In this document: positions 19,963 to 28,936 of the stretch, one piece after another
Layout: each line of letters starts with the position of its first letter
Position numbering within the stretch: position 1 is the first letter of the stretch
Source of the DNA: Oceanimonas sp. GK1
GTDB lineage: Bacteria; Pseudomonadota; Gammaproteobacteria; Enterobacterales; Aeromonadaceae
Direction of reading: 5' to 3'
Assembly: GCF_000243075.1 (NCBI RefSeq)
Contig: NC_016745.1
Span: 1,067,501 to 1,131,500 of the forward strand
Length of the DNA stretch: 64,000 nt
Notes under the pieces: model-generated
Databases searched by the model: none
The model's input: the letters and a program-made list of their open reading frames with translations, nothing else
What the model was told of the DNA's origin: nothing
Translations under genes and position numbers: made by a program

Positions 19963-20633
19963 TGAGCGATCCCGCCCGCCTGTTCCGGTTTCATGACGCC
20001 AGCCTTGGCTATGCCGGCCGGCCCGTACTGGAAGCGCTGAACCTGGAGGTGAGGCAGGGCGACAAAATCGCCCTGCTGGGGGAGTCGGGCACCGGCAAAA
20101 GCACCCTGCTGCGCCGGCTGCGGGAGCTTCGGCCACGGGAGGTGGCCTGGTGCCCGCAACAGCCGGGGCTGGTGCCGGTGCTGAACACCTTTCACAACAT
20201 CTACATGGGCCGGCTGGCTCATAATCCGTTCTGGTATAACCTGGCCAATCTGGTGAAGCCATTGGCTGGTCCCAAAGCAGACATTACCGCACTGGCCAGC
20301 CGGCTGGGTCTCAGCGGCCAGTTGTGGCGCGCCGCCGGTGCCTTGTCTGGCGGCCAGCAGAGCCGGGTCAGCCTGGCCCGGGCGCTGTATCAGCAAAAGC
20401 CGGTGTTCATCGGTGACGAGCCGGTGTCGGCGCTGGATGAGCGTCAGGCCGCCGACTTGCTCAAGCTGATATGCGAACGCCACCAGACCGTGGTGCTGGC
20501 GCTGCATAACGTGGAGCAGGCGCTCACTCACTGCACCCGCATCGTCGGGCTGCGCCAGGGCCGGCTGGTACTGGATGCGCCCAGTACCGAGCTGACCGCC
20601 ACCCAGCTCCGGGCCCTGTATACCTCCTCATGA
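19962..20633 (+). CDS. ABC importer ATP-binding protein, PhnC-like
   Basis: A 223-residue ATPase with Walker A GESGTGKST near residue 44, signature LSGGQQSRVSLARAL near 128, and Walker B PVFIGDEPVSALDE near 147. HNIYMGRL and the general layout resemble phosphonate (PhnC) ATPases. It is coupled at both ends: its ATG shares the A of the upstream TAA, and its TGA overlaps the permease ATG. Confidence 0.9.
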   Translation: MSDPARLFRFHDASLGYAGRPVLEALNLEVRQGDKIALLGESGTGKSTLLRRLRELRPREVAWCPQQPGLVPVLNTFHNIYMGRLAHNPFWYNLANLVKPLAGPKADITALASRLGLSGQLWRAAGALSGGQQSRVSLARALYQQKPVFIGDEPVSALDERQAADLLKLICERHQTVVLALHNVEQALTHCTRIVGLRQGRLVLDAPSTELTATQLRALYTSS

Positions 20634-22099
20634 CGACGTCTGCCTCCATGGGCCGCACCAGCCTGCTGTTTGTGGTGCTGGCGCTGCTGTGTCTGCCCTG
20701 GGCGGACTTTTCCGTCACCGCCGTGGATCCCTGGTTCGAGCTGGGCCGCCTCGGTGCGGGCCTGTTGCTGCCGGCCTGGCCCGATATGGGAGTGCTGCTG
20801 TCGGCCCTGGCCAACACCCTGGCCTTTGCCCTGCAGGGGGTGGCCCTGGGCGCGGTACTTGGCCTGGGCCTGGCCTGTGGCTATCGTTCGGCCTGGGTGC
20901 GCCGGCTGGCAGCGGGGCTGAGAGCCGTGCACGAGCTGTTCTGGGCCCTGCTGTTTATGCAGTTGCTGGGGCTGTCGGCCCTGGCCGGGGTGCTGGCCAT
21001 TGCGCTGCCCTATGCGGGCACCTTTGCCAAGATTTACGGCGAGCTGTTTGAAGAGGCGGATCCGGCCCCGGAGCAGGCGCTGCCGGCGGGCTTTGGCCGG
21101 CTGAGCCGGCTCATTTACCTGCAATTACCCCTGTGTTGGCGGCAGATGGCCACCTATACCGGCTACCGGCTGGAATGCGGCATTCGCAGCTCGGCGGTAC
21201 TGGGCTTTATCGGCCTGCCGACCCTGGGCTATCACCTGGAATCCCTGCTGCGTCAGGGCTACTACGATGAGGCCGCGGCCTTTTTCTATGCCCTGGTGCT
21301 GATCATCGCCACCCTGCGCTGGTGGCTACGGGCCCGACTGGTGCCGCTTTATTTGCTGGCGGCGCTGGTGTGGCTGCCGCCGGTGGCCAGCCTGAACTGG
21401 ACGCTGATGGCCCGCTTTTTTACCGAAGACATTATTCCCGCGCCCCTGCGGGCGGGCGACTGGGCCGGGCTCTGGCCCTGGTGGGCGTCGCTGTGGCAGC
21501 AGCAGGCGGGACCGGGGCTTGCCAATACCCTGGTGCTGGCGCTGTTGTCGCTGGTGGTGACCGGGGTTTTGGCGCTGGTGTGGTTTCCGACCATTTCCCG
21601 GCGGTTCGGTCATGGCGTCAGCCGCGGTGCCAGTCATGGCTGGCTGGTGCTGATGCGCTCATTGCCGGAATACCTGCTGGCCTTTGTGGGTATGCTGCTG
21701 CTGGGGCCCGGCATGCTGCCGGCCATGCTGGCGCTGGGGCTGCACAACGGCGCCATTATCGCACACCTGCTCGGGCATCACCTCAATACCCTGAGCCTGC
21801 GGGAAGACGCGCCCTCAGGCCTGAACCTGTACTTTTTCGAGGTGCTGCCCCGGTTGTATCGGGCCTTTATGGCCTACAGTCTGTACCGGTTCGAAAACCT
21901 GATTCGCGAAACCGCCATTCTCGGCATGCTGGGCATTCCCACCCTCGGCTTTTTTATCGACTCGGCCTTCAGCGAATTCCGCTTTGATCGGGCCATGGCG
22001 CTGCTGCTGGTGTGCGCCGGGCTGAATATCCTGGTGGACATACTGGCCCGGCGGTTGCGCCAGCGGCTGCATCTGGGCAGCCGCGCCGAGGTGCTTTAA
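20630..22099 (+). CDS. ABC importer permease with two fused PhnE-like halves
   Basis: A 489-residue membrane protein built from two homologous halves. Each carries the cytoplasmic loop that contacts the ATPase: YRLECGIRSSAVLGFIGLPTLG at about residues 178-199 and YRFENLIRETAILGMLGIPTLG at about 424-445. PhnE permeases normally act as dimers of single-half subunits, so this fusion supplies both halves in one chain, explaining why only one permease gene is present. Its stop shares TTAA with the stop of the convergent SDR gene. Confidence 0.88.
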   Translation: MTTSASMGRTSLLFVVLALLCLPWADFSVTAVDPWFELGRLGAGLLLPAWPDMGVLLSALANTLAFALQGVALGAVLGLGLACGYRSAWVRRLAAGLRAVHELFWALLFMQLLGLSALAGVLAIALPYAGTFAKIYGELFEEADPAPEQALPAGFGRLSRLIYLQLPLCWRQMATYTGYRLECGIRSSAVLGFIGLPTLGYHLESLLRQGYYDEAAAFFYALVLIIATLRWWLRARLVPLYLLAALVWLPPVASLNWTLMARFFTEDIIPAPLRAGDWAGLWPWWASLWQQQAGPGLANTLVLALLSLVVTGVLALVWFPTISRRFGHGVSRGASHGWLVLMRSLPEYLLAFVGMLLLGPGMLPAMLALGLHNGAIIAHLLGHHLNTLSLREDAPSGLNLYFFEVLPRLYRAFMAYSLYRFENLIRETAILGMLGIPTLGFFIDSAFSEFRFDRAMALLLVCAGLNILVDILARRLRQRLHLGSRAEVL

Positions 22100-22848
22100 A
22101 GCACCAGCCCTCCATCGATTTTCAGTACCTGTCCGGTGATGTAGCGGGCGCGGTCACTGGCCAGAAACAGCACGCCTTCGGCGATGTCGGCCGGCTCGCC
22201 GAGGTGGCCGAGGGGAATGCGGGCGGTCATTTTCTCCAGTACCCTTTCCGGTACCGCCTGAGTCATCTCGGTATTGATAAAACCGGGAGCGATGCAGTTG
22301 GCGCGGATCTGGGCGCCGCCCCGGGCCAGCTCCTTGGCCCAACCCTTGGTCATGGCGATGACGCCGCCCTTGCTGGCGCCGTAGTTGCTCTGGCCGATAT
22401 TGCCGTCGGTGCCCACGATGGAGGAAATGCTGACGATGCTGCCGCGCCGGTTGAGCTTTATCAGCGGCAGCATGGCCTGAGTGACCAGGAATACGCCCTT
22501 GAGGTTCACGTTCAGCACGCGATCCCAGTCGGCCTCGGTCATGTTGTCGAGCAGGGCGTCGCGGGTGATGCCGGCGTTGTTCACCAGCACATCGAGGCGA
22601 CCGTACTCGCTCTGAATGCGAGTGCTGAGCTGGCTCAGGGCCTCGCTGTCGCACACGTCCAGGGTGACGGCGGTGACGTTGTGGTGCTCCTTCAACCAGC
22701 CATCGGCCGGGGCCATGTCGATGTCGCAGGCATAGACCCGGGCCGCGCCGGCCCGGGCCAGGGTTTCGCTGATGCAGCGGCCCAGCCCGCGGGCGGCGCC
22801 GGTCACCACACAGATGTGGTTGTGCATATCCTGAGTATTGCCATTCAT
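22096..22848 (-). CDS. Short-chain dehydrogenase/reductase (FabG/PhaB-like)
   Basis: A 250-residue classical SDR. Cofactor motif VTGAARGLGR lies near residue 13, NNAGITRD near 88, catalytic Ser in VSISSIVGTDGNIGQ, and the YGASKGG motif near 152. INTEMTQAVPERVLEKMTARIPLGHLGEPADIAEGVLFLASD and YITGQVLKIDGG are shared with 3-oxoacyl-ACP and acetoacetyl-CoA reductases. It stands alone, so the substrate cannot be fixed by context. The start at 22848 has AAAGG at 8-9 bases; an ATG three codons earlier (22857) is possible. Confidence 0.85.
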   Translation of the reverse strand: MNGNTQDMHNHICVVTGAARGLGRCISETLARAGAARVYACDIDMAPADGWLKEHHNVTAVTLDVCDSEALSQLSTRIQSEYGRLDVLVNNAGITRDALLDNMTEADWDRVLNVNLKGVFLVTQAMLPLIKLNRRGSIVSISSIVGTDGNIGQSNYGASKGGVIAMTKGWAKELARGGAQIRANCIAPGFINTEMTQAVPERVLEKMTARIPLGHLGEPADIAEGVLFLASDRARYITGQVLKIDGGLVL

Positions 22849-23003
22849 GATGAACATCCTTTGTGAACCGTCGAGTCAGTGAGTGTCACTTGCCTCACCA
22901 TGGTAGCTTGAATTTTGCAGTGCAATATTAATTTTATACTTTTTAACTAGAGTATTTTTCAATATCTTTTTGCAATGCACAGGGTGGCGCCTGAACACCG
23001 GGC

Positions 23004-23032
23004 ACAAAAAAGCCCGCACAAGGCGGGCTTTT
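23004..23032 (-). terminator. Terminator of puuD
   Basis: Read on the minus strand, AAAAGCCCGC, loop CTTGT and GCGGGCTTTTTT form a near-perfect intrinsic terminator 24 nt after the puuD stop. The A/T flanks are symmetric, so it may also act rightward. Confidence 0.9.
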
Positions 23033-23055
23033 GACAGCAAGGGCTGAAGCTATGC

Positions 23056-24315
23056 TTACTGACCGTTCCAGGCGGCCACCAGGGCGCGCTCTTCGTCGGT
23101 CATGCCGGTGATGTTACCCAGCGGCATGTACTTGTTGGCAGTCACCTGTTTCACACTCTGGGCCTGCAGCAACAGATGCTCTTCGGTGTCCAGCATCACA
23201 CCCAGGGGGGCGGCGGCAAAGCCGGGCTGAGTGGGGTTGGCGGCATGGCACTGCACGCAGCGGGCTTCCATGACTTCCAGCACCTGGGCGGTGGTCACGA
23301 CAGCAGCAGCCGGAGCGGCGGCTTCTTCGCCGGCGGCAGTTTCTGACTGGGTCGCAGCCGGCGCTACCGCGGTCGGGGCCGGAGCTGACTTGGGCGCACC
23401 TACCCAAACGGCCACCAGGATCAGCGCCACACCGGCAATCGGGTAACCCGGACGAATGTGGCCGGCGTGCATCAGCACGAAGTACTGACGGATCAGGGCA
23501 CCGGCGAAGATGAACAGGGTCATGATCACCCAGGACAGTTCGTGGCTGTAGGTGAAGGAGTAGTGGTTACTCAGCATCAGCAGCACGACCGGCAGGGTGA
23601 AGTAGGTGTTGTGCACGGAACGCTGCTTACCACGCTTGCCGTCGAGCGGGTTCGGGGTCTCACCGGCTTTCATGGCGGCGACCATGCGGCGCTGGCCAGG
23701 AATGATCCAGAAGAACACGTTGGCGGACATGGCGGTGGCCATCACGGCACCGGTCAGCAGGAAAGCGGCCCGGCCGGAGAAGATGTGGGTGCTCAGGTAA
23801 GCCACCACCACCATCATCACGGCCACGGCCACAGACAGAATGCCGTCGCGCTCCATGTTGGGGCTGATGCGCTTGCACAGCTCGTTATACACGATCCAGC
23901 CCAGCAGCAGGAACGCCAGGGCGGCGATATTGGCCTGCCAGCCGGTCATGTTGGCGGCCCACTCCCAGGGAGAGCTGCGGTTAACCAGATAGAAGCTGGG
24001 CTTGGTCAGGTACAGCAGGGTGAACAGACCGAAACCGGACAGCCAGGTGGTGTAAGACTTCCAGAACGACCAGTGCAGGTCTTCGGGCAGCTGCTCGGGG
24101 CTGGTTGCATATTTCTGGTTGTGGTAGAAACCACCGCCGTGCACGGCCCACATTTCACCGAACACGCCTTTCTTCTTGCACTCTTCGGACTTGGGCGGAC
24201 GCAGGCCGTTGTCGAGCATTACGAAATAAATGGATTCCCCTACCCAGGCAATGGCGGCAATGACGTGCAGCCAGCGGAGCAGCAGGTTACCAAAATCCAG
24301 CAGATACGCTTCCAT
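23056..24315 (-). CDS. puuD: Membrane urate hydroxylase with cytochrome c domain
   Basis: A 419-residue PuuD-type urate hydroxylase, which oxidises urate to 5-hydroxyisourate at the inner membrane without a flavin oxidase. About eight to nine helices include WLHVIAAIAWVGESIYF at the N-terminus, FFWIIPGQRRMVAAMKAGE and SVHNTYFTLPVVLLMLSNHY. After an Ala/Pro-rich linker (about residues 305-340) a C-terminal cytochrome c domain has the haem motif CVQCH and a distal Met region (KYMPLGN). The product is the substrate of HiuH, encoded nearby with a signal peptide. The upstream gap carries a TGTATACA palindrome near a possible promoter. Confidence 0.92.
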   Translation of the reverse strand: MEAYLLDFGNLLLRWLHVIAAIAWVGESIYFVMLDNGLRPPKSEECKKKGVFGEMWAVHGGGFYHNQKYATSPEQLPEDLHWSFWKSYTTWLSGFGLFTLLYLTKPSFYLVNRSSPWEWAANMTGWQANIAALAFLLLGWIVYNELCKRISPNMERDGILSVAVAVMMVVVAYLSTHIFSGRAAFLLTGAVMATAMSANVFFWIIPGQRRMVAAMKAGETPNPLDGKRGKQRSVHNTYFTLPVVLLMLSNHYSFTYSHELSWVIMTLFIFAGALIRQYFVLMHAGHIRPGYPIAGVALILVAVWVGAPKSAPAPTAVAPAATQSETAAGEEAAAPAAAVVTTAQVLEVMEARCVQCHAANPTQPGFAAAPLGVMLDTEEHLLLQAQSVKQVTANKYMPLGNITGMTDEERALVAAWNGQ

Positions 24316-24752
24316 GATGGTCTTACCTTCTCTGTTTCATTTTGTTTTGATTGAGACCCAAGCGCATCGAAACAGATGCCCTGCCAGTGGCGGGAGCTGA
24401 GACCACATGCGCTGTCGTGTGCTTACAAAGTGTATACAGTTCAAAAATTGGACTGTTGACAATTTGTGAGGTGATTTTTTTCAAAAACATGAACTTTGTC
24501 AACATTCATTAACAGTTATTTTTCTTGCATTTGTAACCATTCGGCCAGTGCTGGCGTGGTTTTGATGGAGAAAGTCAATGTTAATCAAGGTGTTGAGCTT
24601 GGTGGTTGCCAGCGCTCGCCGAGACGCTGCGCAAGCGAACGCGAAGCGGGCGACATCATAGCGTATTTGGGGATCACTGCAACCGTGTCCCCGGGCAAAG
24701 TGGCGGACGATAAGGGGGTGATCTTGTATACACACGAATCTGTGAATCACCA
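24316..24752. other. Intergenic region between puuD and the DTW-domain gene
   Basis: About 437 bp with no gene I can support. The puuD-proximal 230 bp are AT-rich and hold its promoter region, including TTGTCA and an AACTGTATACACT segment on the minus strand. The palindrome TGTATACA occurs at 24431-24438 and again at 24725-24732. The section at about 24597-24665 is suddenly GC-rich. Two overlapping open frames of 85-88 codons cross it, one per strand, with no ribosome site and no recognisable family, so they are not called. Confidence 0.6.
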
Positions 24753-25313
24753 TCAAGCGTAGCCATGGGGATGAAACTGGGCCACCCGGCAGGCCAGCAG
24801 GTGGTGCAGGGGCGCCGGGTCAAAGACGGGGCTGAGCCGGTGCAGCACATGGGCCAGGCTTTCCAGGGTCGACAGCGCCTGCCCCCCCGGCCCCTTGCGC
24901 ATGGCGTAGCGGCCGGCCGGGGCCCGGCTGAAGCTGAGCGCGGGCAGTTCGTTCAGCCAGGGATTGAGGTGGCGTAACCGCCGGGTCTTGCGCCAGGTGC
25001 CGTCGAGCACCACCAGGCCACTGATGTCGAGGCCGGCAGGAGCGGTGGTGTCGATGTCCACCGCCTTGTCATCGGGATAGAGCAGCCACCAGCGTCCTTG
25101 CGCGGGGGGCGACAGTGGCGCCATCGCTTCGGCCACCACCCGGGTCACATCGGGCAGCGCCAGCTGCAGCAGTGGCACCGTGCTCTTGGCGTGTTTGGCT
25201 TCCTGCGGGTGTTGCAGCACCACCACCGGCAGCGGACAGGTCTGGGGCTGGACCTGGGCACACAGGCAGGTGCGCTCTGGCAGCCGGCAGCGAGGGCAGG
25301 TGACACGGGACAT
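24753..25313 (-). CDS. DTW-domain tRNA-uridine aminocarboxypropyltransferase family protein
   Basis: A 186-residue DTW-domain protein. The family motif appears as VVLDGTWRKTRRL near residue 104. The N-terminus carries CPRC and CLC, the short cysteine cluster typical of the family. PDDKAVDID and the late HHLLACRVAQF also fit. E. coli TapT (YfiP) in this family makes acp3U47 in tRNA; this protein is shorter than TapT (about 230 residues), so it could be that enzyme or a paralogue. Confidence 0.85.
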   Translation of the reverse strand: MSRVTCPRCRLPERTCLCAQVQPQTCPLPVVVLQHPQEAKHAKSTVPLLQLALPDVTRVVAEAMAPLSPPAQGRWWLLYPDDKAVDIDTTAPAGLDISGLVVLDGTWRKTRRLRHLNPWLNELPALSFSRAPAGRYAMRKGPGGQALSTLESLAHVLHRLSPVFDPAPLHHLLACRVAQFHPHGYA

Positions 25314-25515
25314 AAATGGGCAAAATCCTGACTGAAAACAAAGCAGTTTAACGGCCCCGGCACCGGGGCGAAAGCCGGGTCAGGTATGAGACTGATTGTT
25401 AAGCGCCGCCGAATAGGCGAAAATAACCGCCAGTTCAGTTTAACCCAGCGGATTTCATGTTTTCAGGCTCACCGCCGGCAGCCCCGAGTCCGTGTCAACC
25501 CAGAAGATAGCATTC

Positions 25516-27105
25516 ATGTCACACAGCACCATAGCGCAGGAAATTGCCAAGCGCCGTACCTTTGCCATTATCTCTCACCCGGACGCCGGTAAGACCACCA
25601 TCACCGAAAAGGTGCTGCTGCACGGCCAGGCCATTCAGACCGCCGGCACCGTCAAAGGCCGGGGCTCGGGCCAGCATGCCAAGTCGGACTGGATGGAAAT
25701 GGAAAAGGAGCGGGGCATCTCGGTCACCACCTCGGTGATGCAGTTTCCCTACAATGACCGCCTGGTGAACCTGCTCGACACGCCCGGACACGAAGACTTC
25801 TCGGAAGATACCTACCGCACCCTGACCGCGGTGGACTCCTGCCTGATGGTGATCGACGCCGCCAAGGGCGTGGAAGACCGGACCCGCAAGCTGATGGAAG
25901 TAACCCGGTTGCGCGATACCCCCATCGTCACCTTTATGAACAAGCTGGACCGGGACATTCGTGATCCCATGGAGCTGCTGGACGAGGTGGAAACCGAGCT
26001 CAACATCATGTGCGCGCCCATTTCCTGGCCCATCGGCAGCGGCAAGCTGTTCAAGGGCGTGTATCACCTGCACCGGGACGAAACCATTCTGTACCAGTCC
26101 GGCCAGGGCCACACCATTCAGGAGGTGCGCATCATCAAGGGCCTGGACAATCCGGAGCTGGATGCCGCGGTGGGCGACGGCCTGGCCGCCCAGCTGCGCG
26201 AGGAGCTGGAGCTGGTGATGGGTGCCTCCCATGAGTTCGACCGGGAGCTGTTCCTGGCCGGCGAGCTGACCCCGGTGTTTTTCGGTACCGCCTTGGGCAA
26301 CTTTGGTGTGGATCACATGCTCGACGGCCTCACCGAATGGGCGCCGGCACCCCAGCCGCGTCAGACCCAGGAGCGGGAAGTGACCGCCGCCGACGACAAG
26401 TTCTCCGGCTTCGTGTTCAAAATTCAGGCCAACATGGATCCACGCCACCGGGACCGTATCGCCTTTATGCGCATCGTGTCGGGCCAGTACACCCAGGGCA
26501 TGAAGATGAAGCACGTGCGCATCGGCAAGACGGTGAGCATTTCCGACGCCGTGACCTTTATGGCCGGGGACCGGGAGCGGGCAGAAGAAGCCTTTGCCGG
26601 CGACATCATCGGCCTGCATAACCACGGCACCATTCAGATTGGTGACACCTTCACCCAGGGGGAAGATCTCAAGTTTACCGGCATTCCCAACTTCGCTCCC
26701 GAGCTGTTCCGCCGCATTCGCCTGCGGGATCCGCTCAAGCAGAAGCAGTTGCTCAAGGGCCTGGTGCAGCTCTCCGAGGAAGGCGCGGTGCAGGTGTTCC
26801 GGCCGCTGGACAACAACGATCTGATCGTGGGCGCCGTGGGTGTGCTGCAGTTCGACGTGGTGGTGGCCCGGCTCAAGGCGGAATACAACGTGGATGCCCT
26901 GTACGAGTCGGTCAACGTGTCCACCGCCCGCTGGGTGTATGGCAAGGATCCGAAGAAACTGGATGAATTCCAGCGCAAGGTGTCCGCCAACCTGGCCCTG
27001 GACGGCGGCGACAACCTCACCTACATCGCGCCCACCATGGTCAACCTGAACCTGACCCAGGAGCGCTACCCGGATATTCAGTTCAGCAAGACCCGGGAGC
27101 ACTAA
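25516..27105 (+). CDS. prfC: Peptide chain release factor 3
   Basis: A 529-residue RF3, exactly the E. coli length. This translational GTPase recycles RF1/RF2 from terminated ribosomes. G1 is [11 protein letters not shown]3 DTPGHEDF, G4 MNKLD; domain II begins with [13 protein letters not shown] and domain III has [18 protein letters not shown]. The ATG at 25516 gives the E. coli-like N-terminus; a GTG eight codons earlier is open but unnecessary. Confidence 0.98.
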   Translation: MSHSTIAQEIAKRRTFAIISHPDAGKTTITEKVLLHGQAIQTAGTVKGRGSGQHAKSDWMEMEKERGISVTTSVMQFPYNDRLVNLLDTPGHEDFSEDTYRTLTAVDSCLMVIDAAKGVEDRTRKLMEVTRLRDTPIVTFMNKLDRDIRDPMELLDEVETELNIMCAPISWPIGSGKLFKGVYHLHRDETILYQSGQGHTIQEVRIIKGLDNPELDAAVGDGLAAQLREELELVMGASHEFDRELFLAGELTPVFFGTALGNFGVDHMLDGLTEWAPAPQPRQTQEREVTAADDKFSGFVFKIQANMDPRHRDRIAFMRIVSGQYTQGMKMKHVRIGKTVSISDAVTFMAGDRERAEEAFAGDIIGLHNHGTIQIGDTFTQGEDLKFTGIPNFAPELFRRIRLRDPLKQKQLLKGLVQLSEEGAVQVFRPLDNNDLIVGAVGVLQFDVVVARLKAEYNVDALYESVNVSTARWVYGKDPKKLDEFQRKVSANLALDGGDNLTYIAPTMVNLNLTQERYPDIQFSKTREH

Positions 27106-27118
27106 GGCGTACAAAGCT

Positions 27119-27232
27119 CTGCAGCCGGCCAACGGCTGCAGGGTTTCAGTAGGCGCCGCTTTAGCCGGCGCAAACCCACCAACAATCTTGTACTTAAAGG
27201 TGCTGCGCACCTTCTGCCAACTAAAGTGGCAG
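27119..27232. repeat. Four consecutive hairpins downstream of prfC
   Basis: Within 114 bp there are four perfect inverted repeats: CTGCAGCCG/CGGCTGCAG (27119-27141), GCGCCG/CGGCGC (27153-27171), AAGGTGC/GCACCTT (27197-27213) and CTGCCA/TGGCAG (27214-27232). The first may end prfC transcription, although only GGTTT follows it. The stretch from 27230 (GCAGCTACCACTG then CCGGCATGGTTG) closely resembles 11027-11056 in the gap before mtfA, so parts of this belong to a dispersed repeat. Confidence 0.7.
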
Positions 27233-27321
27233 CTACCACTGTGCCGGCATGGTTGCCGCCCGTTTTTCACTTCACATCTGATACCCTGAAGTCAGTACAC
27301 TGTTCTTTCCCGGGGTTGCCC

Positions 27322-28086
27322 ATGCTGCTCACCGACACCCACTGCCACTTCGACTTTACCGCCTTTGCCGACGATCGCGCCGGCCACTGGCAGCGTGCGC
27401 AGGCGGCGGGAGTGCACCGGCTGGTGATCCCGGGGGTAGAAGAACGTCAGTGGCCAGGGCTGCCGGCGCTGTGCGATACCCTGGCCGGTACCCGTTACGC
27501 CCTGGGCCTGCATCCCTGGTGGGTGGAGGGTGCCTCTGCCCAATGGCAGCCGCGGTTGGTGGCGGCACTGAATGCCGCCGACGAACGTTGTGTGGCCATT
27601 GGCGAAACCGGGCTGGACATGGCCTGCAAGCTGCCCCTGGCCGAGCAGGAAGATGCCCTGGTGTTTCAGCTCAAACTGGCCTGCGAGCGTGGCCTGCCGG
27701 TCATTATGCACAGCCACAAGGCCCACGATCGGCTGCTGAAGTGGCTGCGCCGCTTTACCCCGGTGGGTGGCGTGGTGCACGGCTTTGCCGGCTCGCTGCA
27801 ACAGGCCGAGGCGTTCTGGAAACTGGGCATTCATTTAGGGATTGGCGGCACCATCACCTATGAACGGGCTCAAAAGACCCGCAACACCGTCGCCGCCATG
27901 CCCCTTGAGGCCCTGGTGCTGGAAACCGACGCCCCCGACATGCCCTTGTGCGGGTTTCAGGGCCAACCCAACCATCCGGAGCGGTTGCCGCTGGTATTGC
28001 AGGCCCTGGCCGAGCTTCGCCGCGAGCCGGTGGCGCAACTGGCAACGGCGCTGGAAGCCAATGCCGGCCGGCTGTTTGCCTGGTAG
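27322..28086 (+). CDS. yjjV: TatD-family metal-dependent hydrolase, YjjV-like
   Basis: A 254-residue TatD-family (amidohydrolase-fold) enzyme. Metal ligands are in the N-terminal THCHFD, an IGETGLD segment near residue 95, His in IMHSHKA and VVHGFAG, and the terminal acidic ETDAPD. TatD relatives act as 3'-5' DNA exonucleases or D-aminoacyl-type hydrolases; the exact substrate is open. It lies just before deoC, as yjjV lies near the deo operon in E. coli, which supports that name. Confidence 0.88.
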   Translation: MLLTDTHCHFDFTAFADDRAGHWQRAQAAGVHRLVIPGVEERQWPGLPALCDTLAGTRYALGLHPWWVEGASAQWQPRLVAALNAADERCVAIGETGLDMACKLPLAEQEDALVFQLKLACERGLPVIMHSHKAHDRLLKWLRRFTPVGGVVHGFAGSLQQAEAFWKLGIHLGIGGTITYERAQKTRNTVAAMPLEALVLETDAPDMPLCGFQGQPNHPERLPLVLQALAELRREPVAQLATALEANAGRLFAW

Positions 28087-28128
28087 CCGGTTTTCCGTAC
28101 ACTGGGTGCAGTCACAAGGAGAGCAAGC

Positions 28129-28902
28129 ATGACCGCATCGCCATCCCTGGCCCGGCAGATCCTGGGGCTGATGGATCTGACCCGCCTCAATGAGCACGAC
28201 ACCGAGGCCGACATTATCGCCCTGTGCCATCAGGCGGCGACGCCGGCGGGTACCCCGGCAGCGGTGTGCGTCTACCCGGCATTTGTGCCGCTGGCGCGGG
28301 CCACCCTGCTGGAGCTTGGCATCGCGGACCAGGTGCGTGTGGCCACGGTCACCAACTTTCCTGCCGGCGGCAGCGACAGTGCCGGGGCGGCGCGGGAAAC
28401 TCGGGCCGCCATCGCCGCCGGCGCCGATGAAGTGGATGTGGTGTTTCCCTGGCGGGCGTTGCTGGCCGGTGACGAGCACACCGGCCTTGAGCTGGTGCGG
28501 GCCTGCAGAGCGGCCTGCGGCGAGCGGGTGCTCAAGGTGATCATCGAAAGCGGCGAGCTGGGCACGCCGGCGCTGATAAAACGGGCCAGCGAGCTGGCCA
28601 TCGAGGGCGGTGCCGACTTTATCAAGACCTCCACCGGCAAGGTGGCGGTCAATGCCACCCTAGACGCGGCACACATCATGCTGAAGGTGATTAAGCACAG
28701 CGGCCGGCCGGTGGGCTTCAAGGCTGCCGGTGGCGTGCGCACCACGGCCCAGGCGGCGGACTACCTGCGGCTGGCCGCCGATATCATGGGCCCCGGCTGG
28801 ATCACCCCGGCGCATCTGCGCTTTGGCGCTTCCGGGCTGCTTACCGATCTGCTGCATACCCTGCAACTAACCACTCACGACGGCGGCCCGTCCGCTTACT
28901 GA
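28129..28902 (+). CDS. deoC: Deoxyribose-phosphate aldolase
   Basis: A 257-residue aldolase that splits deoxyribose 5-phosphate into glyceraldehyde 3-phosphate and acetaldehyde. The Schiff-base lysine is in [14 protein letters not shown] near residue 167; [15 protein letters not shown] and [10 protein letters not shown] are also diagnostic. AAGGAGAG precedes the ATG. It opens the deoC-deoB-deoD cluster; thymidine phosphorylase deoA, which lies between deoC and deoB in E. coli, is absent here. Confidence 0.97.
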   Translation: MTASPSLARQILGLMDLTRLNEHDTEADIIALCHQAATPAGTPAAVCVYPAFVPLARATLLELGIADQVRVATVTNFPAGGSDSAGAARETRAAIAAGADEVDVVFPWRALLAGDEHTGLELVRACRAACGERVLKVIIESGELGTPALIKRASELAIEGGADFIKTSTGKVAVNATLDAAHIMLKVIKHSGRPVGFKAAGGVRTTAQAADYLRLAADIMGPGWITPAHLRFGASGLLTDLLHTLQLTTHDGGPSAY

Positions 28903-28936
28903 CCTTGATTCGGCCTGCGGCCTGAGGATGATGCCC

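Noticed and set aside
24431-24438. TGTATACA near puuD as a HutC operator
   Set aside because: The centre is two bases shorter than the HutC sites in this window, so HutC is unlikely to bind it.
24496-24762. Small open frames on both strands between puuD and the DTW gene
   Set aside because: There is no ribosome site, no known family, and the two frames overlap each other. Kept only as a region of interest.
25519-27270. 583-codon open frame antisense to prfC
   Set aside because: It mirrors the codon bias of prfC and shows no domain.
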